Shown here in pieces: positions 24,156-35,340 of a DNA stretch of 64,000 nucleotides. The notes below the pieces were generated by a model, which searched no databases, was not told the origin of the DNA, and saw nothing but the letters and a program-made list of their open reading frames with translations. The position numbers and the translations under genes are program-made. Every line of letters starts with the position of its first letter. The first letter of the stretch is position 1. This DNA is from Cryptomeria japonica (lineage: Eukaryota; Streptophyta; Pinopsida; Cupressales; Cupressaceae): contig NC_081412.1 of NCBI RefSeq assembly GCF_030272615.1, positions 97,403,796 through 97,467,795 on the forward strand. Direction: 5' to 3'.

Positions 24156-27100
24156 CTATTGGATTGTGCCAGTGAGATGATGCATGTGCTCTTCCGGTGA
24201 TCTTTTTCCTTGAAGTAATGCCTTAGAGATCTCATTTCTTAGAGAGATAAGGTTGTCCAACTTAGGACCAAGTTTATACTTAAGTTCTTTGGCATTAGCC
24301 TTAATCCTTGCCTTCTCTTTCTCAAATTTCTCCAATTTCTCCTCAAAACCTACTATTTCTTGCTCAATAACTGATATAGGTTCAGATGAACCAATTATGT
24401 TATCAACTATGTCATCTATTTCCTTTTGTACTTTGCTTATCTCCTTTTCTATGTCTTGTGTCAACAAATGTGGTTTGCATGTTTCTCTATACAACTCTTT
24501 GTATTCCAAAATTGTAGTATTCAGTGCTGGTAAAAGTGTGTTTATATGTTCTGTGCACTTCTTTATTCTGTCCTCAAAGAATTTATCCTTTTCCTTTTCA
24601 ACTTTCTCTTTGAAGGTGTCCTCATTCACCTTATCAACTGTTATTACATTGTTAGTAATGAATTTGGACAATGTGTCCAATTTACGTAAAGAATCCTTTA
24701 CATGATCGATATTACATTTTGGTGCAATCAATTTATGAATTGGTATTGTGTCATCAATTGCTTTGTAAGCCAATGCATTACAGTCAGTTATCTTCTTGAT
24801 AGAGTCCAGGAGTACCTCTGTCACATTAGTAGGCCTGAATTCACCTGATGATGTAGCGGATGGCTGACCAACTACCTTGATTACGTCTGTGTTTCCAACA
24901 TTTGTAACCATTTTGCCTGTGTTATCCTCCGGTGGAACAGTCTGAGTTTGCATTTCAACCAGTAAAGGTTTGTCTGATTGTTTAGGTATCTCAATGATTA
25001 TCGGTTTCACTACCTCAATATGTACCTTTGCCTCTACTGGTTTCTCTATGTGCTCCACTATCGGTATCTCTGTCTCAGTAGGTTTCTCTGTGCTAGCATC
25101 TATACCATCAGTATTCATTCCGGTATCCAATGGTTGCTATGTTTGTAGTGTTTGCTCAGTTTTAATGAATGTTCTGTTGGGATCTCAACCTCAACAGTCT
25201 CTACCAATTTATCAGCAATGTTGCCACTATCAACATTATTATCCTTAGCTTCTGTACCATCCTTATCCACAAAAATATTTACTTTTTGAGTGTCTACATT
25301 CATGGTGAATAGTATTTCATATTCAAGATTAGCGTTGTCATGTGTGATACCTTCACTTTCAGTAACCGGTGGATCATCAGTATGTACCGATGTAGTATCC
25401 AAAGGTGGTGGCAAGTTATCAGTTATCTTGATGTTTAGTATTCCACCAACTTTACCTTTTCCTTTGTCTTTATCCTTCTGATAAACTTTGAATTTTTTCT
25501 TTGGTTGGTTCGATTCCTCTTGTTTTTCTTTTTCCACAAAGAAGATATCCCATTTATCAACAGTCTCCTCTGCAATCTCATTTACTCTACCTTCCATTAA
25601 ACTTATTTGCCAGTGACCACTAGCAAAAACAATTTTGTTAGCCTCACAAATTAGGTCATCAATCTCCTCTTTTGAGTTAACCGGATGTACAGATAGAAGT
25701 TTTTCAACTTTTAGTTTCTTTTCCAATTCCATCATGACAATCCTCTTTGCATCTAATCTTCTATATAGTTCATTGGGCAAGTCATCCACAACTTCAATTA
25801 AAACTTTCTTGTATATATCCAGATGTAAGATTATACTATTTTTAATGCTTTCCTTTTTCTGAATCTTTGAATGTGTTATACAATTTTCTCACATTAGCCA
25901 AATTATCATCATCAACTATTTCATTTAGCAAATTATCTAATGAGGGTATGACCAGTTTCTGTTTCTTCTTGGAAGTTAGTTTCTTAGCCAGTTGCCTTAC
26001 TGCCTATTGTTTCTTCCTTAAGGTTCTTGTCCTTTTGGGTGGAGGAGAGGATACCGATGAAAGTTTTATCTTCCTTTCAACTCTTTTGAATTCAGCTGGT
26101 ATCTCACTGTTAGAAGATGTGCCAACCGGTGAAATGTGTGCCTCCGGTTGTAGTCCTTCCAGTTCACTAGCTGATATACTAGTAATATTCATAACATTTT
26201 CTTTGATTTCCTTTACCTGCTTCGATGCATCTCTTATGTATTTTTCTCTTTTCTTCCTTTGCTTCATTGTTTTCACATTGCTTTCAATTGTTTCAGCACT
26301 ACCAAAAACTTCTTCTGTTGGTTCTCTCGGTGCATCTAACAAGGCTTTTGCATAAGTCTCAATTATGTTGAGATCTACCTCATAACCCATTTCTGTTGCC
26401 CATACAATCCTAGTAGTACAACTTTCATCCATGTTTCATCCTTCTTGATTACAAAACAGATTTCTTTATCATATTTATCCACTACACTCTGTGGTAGTCT
26501 TTCTCTAGTTTTCATTTTGGCTTGAAAAGCTTTGAAATATTCAGTTATATTGCTGTCCTTAATAGTACCCATGCTGGTGAAAGCTTCCTGCAATTGTTTT
26601 CCTACTGATATGTTATATCCAAAGTATTTCTGTCCTATACCGGGGATCTCCTTTGTGAAATACAACATTAAGCATACTAAGAGATTACCAAAACAAAATG
26701 TCCCTTTCTTATCACCTTTAATCTTTTTCAAATTATCAATGAGTTCATCCTTCAACCATTCACACACATCTATTTTTGCATTGTTGTTCACAATTTCATA
26801 AGCACTATTAATGCAAAGACTAGAAACTGAATTAAGTTTGTTTGCATGAGTAGTTTTGTAACCTAAAATCATACTTATGAATCTCACATTGATGTCCTTG
26901 ATGTCATTTACTCTTAGTGATCTACTATCAGATGTTGCTCTGGTTAGGGTCATGACTTTTTTGTTAGGGACATTCTTTGTCTTGTTTGGTCTGCTGTCGG
27001 TTGAGGGTAAACCTGTTACTGGCCTAATTGCTTGTCGGGTGAATTTGCAGACAAAGTCTAACCATAGAAATTCTCCATGTGCTCTACTTAGGACAATTCT

Positions 27101-27388
27101 CACTACTTCCAGAAATTCAGGGATATTTAGTATTTCAACAAAACCTAAAGTCTCCACAATCTTGTGCTCGGGTTTAACAGTGCCATTTTTGTCACAAATC
27201 ATGGTTCTAAACATTTTTAGCAATTCCTCATAACCTAATTCTTCAATGTTGCAATGAATATATATCCTAGGGTCTTCAACATAAGCTACACCTTTAGAAA
27301 TCTTTGAAAATACCCCTATGGAATCATCTTGCTTAGCTACTTTGGGAATAATTTTGAACACGGGCCTAGGGCATTTTATTTTTTCCAT
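24156..27388 (-). pseudogene. E3 second ORF: large coiled-coil protein of unknown function
   Basis: Starts MEKIKCPRPVFKIIPK at 27,388 and runs about 1,060 codons with frameshifts near 26,420, 25,870 and 25,140 and one stop near 26,003. The first ~340 residues look globular (HCNIEELGYEELLKMF, FCFGNLLVCLMLYFTKEIP). A basic linker (KKREKYIRD, PPPKRTRTLRKKQ) and an acidic/Thr-rich stretch with many TEKP and VEVE-type repeats follow. The last ~250 residues are strongly coiled-coil (EKEISKVQKEIDDIV, EEKLEKFEKEKARIK). I recognise no enzyme domain. The copy on + at 58-60.7 kb encodes the same protein, so this is a stable gene of the element. It may be a structural or nucleic-acid-binding partner, but that is a guess. 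Confidence 0.8.
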
Positions 27389-27811
27389 AATAGTAGGTTC
27401 GCAATAAATTCGGGAGCAGAAGAAGAAGCCATTTGAAAAATACCTTTAGCTGCCTGATAATGTCTGAATGCTTGAAAGAAATCACTTCACACCTTCGCCT
27501 TGAATGCCTTTGCTCAGATTTCACGCTCTTTGCTAATTTGAATGCACGGTGAATCAAAAATGAGGAAAAACTGATGATTTATAATGAAATTTCTTTCAAC
27601 AATTACATTAAATGCTCACCGGTTAAGTGAAAACTTAACACATCTGCCGATAAAGAAGAAATTTATCTTCTCACCATCGATCGAGGGTAATATGCATGAT
27701 ATTCAATTTGCTACAATACCCCCAAAGGGTTACTTCTCAGTTGGATGAATAATCCCCTACCAGTGGAGTAATACTCTATTCTACTAGTGAAGAAATAGTC
27801 TCATCAACATT
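27389..27811 (-). other. E3 spacer between gag and second ORF
   Basis: About 420 bp, AT-rich, non-coding. It would hold the translation or splice signal that allows the second ORF to be made; none can be singled out. Confidence 0.5.
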
Positions 27812-28849
27812 TTAATCTGTCTTCCTAATCCATTGTTTTGAAAATTCTTGCTTTACCTCATCTACCTTTTCTTTGCCTTTCAAACTAGGTCCTTTATTAT
27901 TTGCCGGTGAAGTCTTGCTTCTACAAAATTTTGCAATATGTCCAATTTTGTTACAAGCATAACAAGTCACATTATTCTTTTGAATAGTTTTTCCATATCC
28001 TATGTCAGTTTGTGTTCTGCATTGATTAGATAAGTGCCCAAATCTTCCACAAACATAAAATTTCACATTCATTTTGTATTTTTCTGAATTATGACCAACT
28101 TTGTTGCATTTGGAACATTGACCGGTGGGTGCATTGATGTTCTGACCATTTCTGAATCTACACTAATTTTTTCTATGACCATACTTGTTACAGTTAAAGC
28201 ATTTCCCATTAAATTTATAAGCACTAGGTTGTCTTACCAGTTTACTATGATCATGGTTGTTTGCAGTACCGAAACTTTCTCCAACTTCAAATCCAAGTCC
28301 ATTATTATATCCATTAGGTTTCTGACTTTTTAGCATGTTATCAAATTCTTTTGAGCTTTTCTTGAATTTGTCTTTGTGTTTATTTGCAGTAGCCAACTCA
28401 TTTTCCAGAATTCCCTTTTGTCTCATGAGTTTAGTTTTATCATCTTGCATGTGAATCAAATCTATCTTCAACATATCATTTTCATGACCGAGTCTTGAAT
28501 TTTCATTTCCAACATCATTGAGTCTCCTAATCAAGTCATCTTCATTCTTCTTCCTGTCTTCAATGTCTTTACAAAACCTCATAGTCATATCTTGCATTTC
28601 ATTCTTCATATTACTATTTTCTTGTCTCAATTTGTTTACAAGTTCATTAAGAGTTTCCTTTTCATCATTATCATTCTGCATCTTCTCATGAAGTTCTTTT
28701 ATTTTATTTTGAGCTATAGTAAGATTCTCCTGAAGTCCTTGAATGAATTTCTATGCAGTCCTTAGATCATCTTCAAGCTTGATATTCTTCAACTTCTCTA
28801 CATCATAGTCTACAAGAGCTCCTTCCAATTATTTTCTAAAGTTTTCCAT
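27812..28849 (-). pseudogene. gag: E3 gag-like protein: coiled coil plus four zinc knuckles
   Basis: One frame of 346 codons from MENFRK to QWIRKTD-stop, with three in-frame stops. The first ~200 residues are a long coiled coil (LRQENSNMKNEMQDM, DDKTKLMRQKGILENEL). Then come four CCHC knuckles in a row: CFNCNKYGH, CSKCNKVGH, YVCGRFGHLSNQC and CYACNKIGHIAKFC. Knuckle 2 has lost its last Cys (Tyr) and knuckle 3 its first (Phe). CCHC knuckles bind RNA in Gag nucleocapsids. No capsid fold (UBN2 or similar) is visible, so the coiled coil may stand in for it. The start ATG lies about 55 bases after the primer-binding site. Confidence 0.8.
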
Positions 28850-28904
28850 CTGTACCAGTGTTAGAATGTTCCTCAAGCTGTTAGGCTTTTGAAAATAGAG
28901 GACT

Positions 28905-28917
28905 AGGCTCTGATACA
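28905..28917 (-). promoter_or_regulatory. E3 primer-binding site (initiator Met tRNA type)
   Basis: On minus, TTGTATCAGAGCC starts 4 bp after the 5' LTR. It differs by one base from TGGTATCAGAGCC, the site complementary to plant initiator Met tRNA used by many copia-type elements. Confidence 0.8.
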
Positions 28918-28920
28918 AAT

Positions 28921-29727
28921 TGTTAGGATTAATGACAGTCCCAAAGATATTGAGAGGGGGGGTGAATCAGTATGTAACTAGTTAGTAGAATATTTAAATT
29001 TATTAAGAACTTTGCATCCAAAAATAGTGTACCGGTAAATAAGAATTAATGCAGTAAATAGGAACAACAAAGACATCATAGAAGACACACCATAACACAA
29101 GATGTTTTAACAAGGAAACCCGGTGTGGGAAAAACCTTGGCAGGATTTGTGACCCACAATATTCACTCACTGGCCAATGAATAAATATTGCTTACAATGA
29201 GGGGCATGCACATGCAGGAAGACCAACTGCCTAGAGCTCACTGCTCAATAAGTGTCACACTGACTACAAAAGTGGATTATGAAATCTAACACAATGTACT
29301 ACTTCAAAGTAGCTTCAACTATGCCAGGTTCAATACCAGTTTAAGCTCATTCTATAACCAAAACCTTTGTTGTCAACTATATCTCCTTTTACAAAATATC
29401 ATCTATATATTCTCTCCATGCATATACCTTCTACTCAAAATGACCTATAAGATCTCATACATATATATGAGTTTTTAACAATATGCCATGTCGGCTTTAC
29501 AAAAGATAATTACCATTAAATACAATAAACAAAAGTTTATTCTTTGTCGGCTGGGGTGCCAGTATGCATTGTTTCTATTGCCGGTGAAGTGTCTTCCAGT
29601 GTATGTAGATGTCTATGCCAGTGTCGCTGCCTATCGGTGACTTTACCAGATGAGTTCCAGAAGGTTGCCAGATGGTTGCCATCAATGACAACACCAACTA
29701 TTCTCATAAGAGTGTAGAATGCCAACA
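28921..29727 (-). repeat. E3 5' LTR
   Basis: In + orientation from TGTTAGGATT to GAATGCCAACA. Partner of the LTR at 23,041. It is flanked by ATACT, which continues the CACTA-A exon. Confidence 0.93.
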
Positions 29728-30237
29728 ATACTTGAGTGTGACTTTAGGTCCTTCAAATTAGTTCTTTTCGTTGTCCAATGGTACAGGCGATGATTGAATG
29801 AAAATGATCCTGATAGAACTATTATTGAACATGATAATGAATTTACAATGGTCAATACAAGGTCGTTTGAGCGAGCTGGAAATGAGCCCTATGTTCTTCC
29901 AAGCCAATGTGAGCAGGTATTTTACTCAGAGTTTCCACATAAACTGGATTGGTCATTTGTTGTTAGACATGATCCTAGAGGAAGGCCGGTAAATTATAAT
30001 GTCATGGAAGAAGAAGATACAAAAGAACTAGAAGATGATGTACATGATGATCAGGATCAACAATTAGTTGATGATGTGCTCGACGAAGATGTCGAAGAAG
30101 AGGAACAAGATCACGATGATGTAGGAGTTAATGTTCATGAAGATGATAATGATGATGATGATATAACCAATCCTTACAATGTCGATTATGGATCAGAAGA
30201 TACATACAAAGAGTTGGATGAAGAAGAAGATCAATGA
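29728..30237 (+). pseudogene. CACTA-A transposase, last part (end of DUF4216 and acidic C-terminus)
   Basis: Continues from 23,040: ECDFRSFKLVLFVVQWYR completes DUF4216. A stop near 29,790 is followed by an open stretch: NTRSFERAGNEPYVLPSQ, CEQVFYSEFPHKLDWSFVV and HDPRGRPVNY, the conserved end of En/Spm transposases (asking for EPYVLxSQxxQVFY). About 75 residues of almost pure Asp/Glu (DVEEEEQDHDD, EDDNDDDD) end at TGA 30,235. The acidic tail is a common feature of this family. The part is dead because its upstream exons are broken. Confidence 0.85.
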
Positions 30238-31284
30238 CATGATTTAAATGTATGCGGTATGCGATTAGTATATTATCTATTTGATATAGATTTCTTGATA
30301 CTTTTTGGTGAAATATAAATGTTGTGATAATGTGGGAGGACTTGTTTGTAATTATGTGGAAGGACTTGTACTTTGTGATTATCTTTACATGTATCTTAAC
30401 ATGTCAATTCATTTATACTTTTACATTACAAATATTTGCATCATGTTGTGTTCCCTGCTGAGATGTTTATGGAAAATTTAATTGATGAATCATTTTAATG
30501 GTTTGTTATGCAATAACACAATGACTCCTATTATGATCATTTCAGTCCTTAGTACAAATCAGGGAACATTATGCTCAAATCAATATCTGAGTGTATAGAG
30601 ATTGATATTTTAGATATTGAAGTAAGGGATACCCCCTACGTCTAGCAAAGCCTAAAGTGAAAAGGAGAACAAGCCATTGTCTCATTTTCATTGACAACTA
30701 ATCTGAGAGTCTAAAATATCCAGTAACAATACCTAATACCCTAAAATCTAGTAACAATACCTAATATCCCTAGCATGTCAGTCATCACCAAGCTTTTGTA
30801 TTTGGCATAAGTGAAAGGTTGAAGCTACAAAAGTTTTCTTTAACTCAATACAAGACCTCACATACTATAACTAAAATCATATAAGAATAATCCCTGCTAG
30901 ACGTAAGAAAGATCAGAAAAATAACCCTCATTGAGTAACATTCTATGTATATATTGGGATAGCTAACCAGATCTAATAAGTCAGTATTGAACATGGCTAT
31001 CAACATAGTTATACCAAACACAAGCGATGAGATGCCTATCAGAATAGTCACTAAAGGCAGAATAGTAATATTTTGTAATCCCGATAGAGTATAGCTATCC
31101 CGAAAAACATCTAAGGGTAGGTTGTAATGATGCAGGCCCTATCGGAATAACATATAAGATCGAGGTAGGTGCAATAGGCTATCCAGACAGTGTAAACGTA
31201 TAGCGAATTCAAGGACAAAACCTCTATCGATATAACTTGTGAAGACGGGATAAGACCTTTTTTCTTTGCCATGATGATGAAACT
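30238..31284 (+). other. Non-coding DNA downstream of CACTA-A, rich in TCCCGAT/ATCGGGA
   Basis: No coding signal. A 27-bp sequence around AGTAACAATACCTAATA is duplicated at 30,721-30,770. From about 30,950 onward short copies of TATCCCGAT, ATCGGGAT and CCGATAG recur in both orientations and continue after E2 at 48,964-49,300. Clusters of short motifs in both orientations are typical of CACTA subterminal regions, but a CACTA terminus was not found, so this is only a suggestion. Confidence 0.45.
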
Positions 31285-32771
31285 TGTAGCTAGGAAATGT
31301 GGAAATCATCACAAGCAATTCAATATTAGTCATTAGCTCAATCACAAAAGCTCAAATGCAATGATCAATCCTAACACACTCAATAAAGACACGAAAACAA
31401 AACATTCAATATTTGAAAATTAAGCAAACCAAGTGCAGATTTGAATGTCTCCTTCATGTGGCTCCATTGTCCTTCTTTCTCCTTCAAATAGCTTTGTTGT
31501 GGATCTCACCTACTAGTGCATGATCATGATATGAAAGCAAGTAGACAAGATGATTGCTCAAGAATACTCGAAGCGTGATTGATTCGGGAATCGATTTGAA
31601 AAGTCATTCGTTCGATAATGTGATTAGTTGGGATTGAAGAAAATCATCCAATTTATAGACAAATTGGAGAGATGATCAAATTAGCATGAAGATATTCAAA
31701 TGGAAATTGCAAATCAAGAATGTCAATTATGACAAATATGACAAATTTGCACTTTCTATGCAAAATTGATTGATTGATAATTCATGACAAGATTATGACA
31801 AATTTCTATGTCAAAAATTGATTGATTGTCAATTATGACAAATTATGACAAATTGAAATGTCATTTCCATGAAATTAGGAGAAAAATAGGAGGAAATTGA
31901 ATTAGAAATTAGGAAAATTAGAAAAATTGGAAAATAGGAATTAGGAAATTAGAAAATGAGGAAATTAGGAATTTAGTGAATTAATTAATAATTTGTCATT
32001 TATTAATTAATTCACAAAAAGAGGAATAATTAGTTAGCCAATTAAATTAAACATTTAATTGTGACATGAAGACTTAGGATAAATAAATAAATTATTCAAC
32101 CTAGAGGGGAAATGACAAACAGGGTTAAATGAATAAAATCATGAAACCCTAAAAGATGAATTAGAAATGCAAAGATGGCAATTAGGTCCTGATTGAAGGA
32201 TCGATTTGATCATGATTTTGACTTGATAAAAGACCAATGCTGATGAATGATTTGATTGATAAATGCACCAATTGATGAGGAACAATGACTAATTGATCCA
32301 AATTGACATGATTGAGAAAGACAACGATCAATGACAAATCGATCGCAAAATGACAAAGATTGACAAGAGGACAAGGATCAATGACAAAATAGATTGCAAA
32401 ACGACAAGATTGATAACAAATTGATCAAAAGACAAAAATCGATAACAAATTGATCGCATGATGACGAGATTAAAAAGAGGACAAAACCCTAATTAGGATT
32501 GACAATGTCCAAAATGATGACAATTAACACACACATTGATGCGATAGGATAAGATCGACCAAAATCATGACTGAAGATTGTTGTCGACAAGACCAAATTT
32601 GAAAGCGAGACAACTGAAGAATGCAGAAGAAGGACTCGATGCTCGCAAATGATAAAGACCAAGTGCGTGACATAGGAGAAATGTTAATGCGACGCAAAAA
32701 CCCTAAAATAAGGCAATGCGCAAATGTTAAAGTACGATTGCGCAAGCGTTGACCATTTTTAGGTGTCTACA
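31285..32771 (-). repeat. E2 3' LTR
   Basis: In + orientation from TGTAGCTAGG to GTGTCTACA. It lacks about 100 bp present in the other LTR near 48,110-48,210; the missing part is bounded by copies of TTGTCATTTATTAATTAATT, so it was probably lost by recombination or slippage between them. Confidence 0.95.
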
Positions 32772-32787
32772 TTTTACCCCTCTTTGA
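32772..32787 (-). promoter_or_regulatory. E2 polypurine tract
   Basis: On minus, CAAAGAGGGGTAAAA lies directly before TGTAGACACC, the start of the 3' LTR. Position and purine content fit. Confidence 0.85.
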
Positions 32788-33143
32788 GACACTATGATTT
32801 TAAGCGTTGTTTCAAAGAACAATAATGAAAACTCCCCAGACAATGACAATGACATATGGATGCCCCCTTGAGGAATTGGCTGGAAACATCCAGAAAAGAG
32901 GCCAATTGATCGATAATAATGATAAACACGATAGGAGCAAACGGACTGACAATCGGAGATCGGATGCATGAAGGAAAAGCAATTAAAGACGCAAAAGACC
33001 GTGACTAGCATAAGATGGAGAGAGTGCATGTCCATCTATGCATTGACAAAGATCTATAAATGAGACAAAGAGAGTGAAAATTGCTCATTTGCACTAGCCA
33101 AAGAGGAGGATTTGTTGCTCTGGAAAAGGACACTTGCAGAGAG
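32788..33143 (-). other. E2 spacer upstream of the PMD gene
   Basis: Non-coding by the sense strand of either gene. It should contain the 5' flank of the + strand PMD gene. A CTATAAATGAG element at 33,053-33,063 lies about 90 bp before the PMD start codon and could be its TATA box. Confidence 0.45.
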
Positions 33144-35340
33144 ATGGCAAACATTCCAAGGGTAGATCACCTCAGAGAACATGTACGCACGTACAGACGA
33201 CCAAACGACACGGGAGCAGCGGTATGTATCTCAAAAACCCATGTTTTCAATTTGATGAATTTGACTTGCTTGCGAGACATTGCGGGGCCCATAGGGGATG
33301 CAGAAAGGGACTCCTGTGCTTGTGTAGGGTGAATCCTGCGATTGTGTAATGTCTTCTGCACTTGTGTAGGGGGACACAGTGCAGGTTATGTGACACAGGT
33401 GTAGGACTCATCACATAGGCGCAATTGTGCAGTGTAAACCCTAATTTGGTAAAAAAACAGCGTGCAAATGATCCGCAAAGGGGGAATAAGAAGAGGATAG
33501 GTCAAAATAGATGAAAAACACCTTGATGTTGACATGAAAATGAGGAAATGCAACCCGTAGGAGCAAACCCTAAAACTGAGAAAATGTGCCTCAATTGTGA
33601 TGCAGAGTCGACAGTATCCATTGATCACACGGGAGAACCGACCAGACTGCTTCATGTTACGACATAGACTCAGGAGTACAGATAGAGATACATTAGCAGG
33701 ACTTGGGATATACTATATCACATTCATGCCCGAGATTAGGGCAAACACAAGACTGCTTACCGCATTGGCAGAGCGATGGCATTCGGAGACCTCCTCTTTC
33801 CATCTGGCGACTGGAGAGGCGACTGTGACACTAGAGGATGTATGGTGTATCCTCCGCATTCTGATTCATGGAGAGATGGTAGAGTATGACCCAATGACAA
33901 GGAGAGATGCATTGTGCAGATTATTTGAGTGCGACGTAGATGATCTGGATATCGTAGAGAGGGAGATTGGCTAGGAGACCATGGCATCAGAGTATGATCG
34001 ACGATATGTGGTGATAGCAGTGGTGATAACATGCCTACTAGCAGGAGATAGATGAGGACATGGATTCCCTATTGGATGGGGAAGAGTGCTAGAGTGGATG
34101 GCGATAGAAGGGATGGTGTACACATGGGGACCATGTGTGCTTGCTATGCTCTATTTTCAGTTGCATCAGATAGCATATCAGGGAGTGCAGACTTTGAGCT
34201 ATGGGGTCACATTGTTACAGGTATGGGCATTCGAGCACATAGCCATATGTCGACCGATTGCAGAGAGACAAGTATTAACACATCGACCATATGTGTATTG
34301 CTATGGAGGAGCACTGAGACAGGGTCCATTTGGATACATATTGTATTGGCGATATGAGCTAGACAGATTGAGAGAGTTCACATGGAGGCCATATCATGAT
34401 TGCCCTGGATGGTCAGATGATAGTGATGAGCTAACGTATTGTAGACAGGAGAGATACCTGATTGGGCGACCAGTGAATCGCCAGAGAGTGATTGAGATGT
34501 ACCTGCCAGAGAGAGTCAGATGACAGTTTGGAGAGAGGCAGGATGTACCTAGAGGACTGCACACTTTGCTCGATCTCACAGAGAGACGAGTCAGTGGGGG
34601 AGTATGATTCAGCCACACATAGCATATGCTGACTTCACACAACTATAGCAGAGACAGTGGGATTGGAGATTAGATGTGGAGGATGCTGAGATGATAGAGG
34701 AGTATGAGAGATGGTTTGCATGATGACGACCAGTGCCATTGATAGATCCAGACATTCCAGTACCGAGGAGACAGGAGGACTTCCCACTCACTGGAGAGGA
34801 GGAGGGAGATGATGAGGACAAGGAGGATGAGGGCGGGGATGAGGATGAGGGGGATGACAAGGATGGAGATGAGGAGGGGGATAACAAGGATGAGCCAGAT
34901 TCAGGCGAGCAGGAGGCATTGCAGGAATGCCATCTTGAGGATAGAGCAAGATTAGTTTAGAGCGGAGATAGGCAGACTTACAACAGCTTGAGATACAACA
35001 ATAGCTTAGGCACAACGAGAAGAACAAAGAGTCACTGAGTATATTAGGTCGAGTAGGGATGCCAGTGCACGGGAGATGGCATAGATGTTGGTAGAGACCT
35101 GAGAGGAGATACGCCATTGGAGGACACTATATGAGAGTGTAGTGCCACCAGAGCAGAGAGCAACTTCATATCGGGCACGATCGAGGACAGAGAGCAGGGC
35201 ACGCTCTCGGAGGTCATTGAGCAGCATGGGGGTGAGTGGACCTATGAGACCACCATAGCTAGGACTAGGAGGGACATCATCCGTGAGACATGGCAGGGAT
35301 GAGGAGGATAGAGGGAGCACCCAGTGACAGAGGCACATTC
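33144..35340 (+). pseudogene. E2 antisense gene: plant mobile domain (PMD) protein with acidic tail
   Basis: Opposite to pol. Exon 1 (26 codons, MANIPRVDHLREH...DTGAA) ends at GCG|GTATGT; exon 2 begins after GATGCAG at 33,606 in phase 0. The core reads ALAERWHSETSSFHLATGE, TVTLEDVWCILRILIHGE, WGRVLEWMAIEG, VWAFEHIAICRP, RWEYELDRLREF-like YWRYELDRLREFTWRPY and YLPERVR-stop-QFGERQ, matching E1 RVRRQFG. Stops at 33,972, 34,052 and 34,521 fit TGG to TAG and CGA to TGA changes. A frameshift follows; then EDAEMIEEYERWFA (the PMD end) and about 60 residues of Asp/Glu (EEEGDDEDKEDEGGDEDE). The C-terminal limit is uncertain. Function in the element is unknown; PMD proteins act in nuclei in plants. Confidence 0.85.
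33222..33605 (+). other. Intron 1 of the E2 PMD gene
   Basis: GTATGT donor, TGTGATGCAG acceptor, phase 0. It holds several copies of a motif CTTGTGTAGGG / GACACAGGTG near 33,310-33,430 that is related, in inverted orientation, to the repeat array of the E2 leader. Confidence 0.65.

Larger units (their letters stand above)
23041..29727 (-). mobile_element. E3: pol-less LTR element with zinc-knuckle gag and a giant coiled-coil ORF
   Basis: 6.7 kb on minus with LTRs of 806 and 807 bp, an initiator-Met-type primer-binding site, a polypurine tract and flanking ATGCT / ATACT (a TSD with one change). It encodes a gag-like zinc-knuckle protein and a second, roughly 1,060-codon protein, but no protease, RT or integrase. 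It is therefore non-autonomous. It interrupts DUF4216 of CACTA-A; joining 23,040 to 29,733 restores DDML|ECDFRSF. A second, truncated copy lies on + at 58,232-61,849. Confidence 0.9.
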
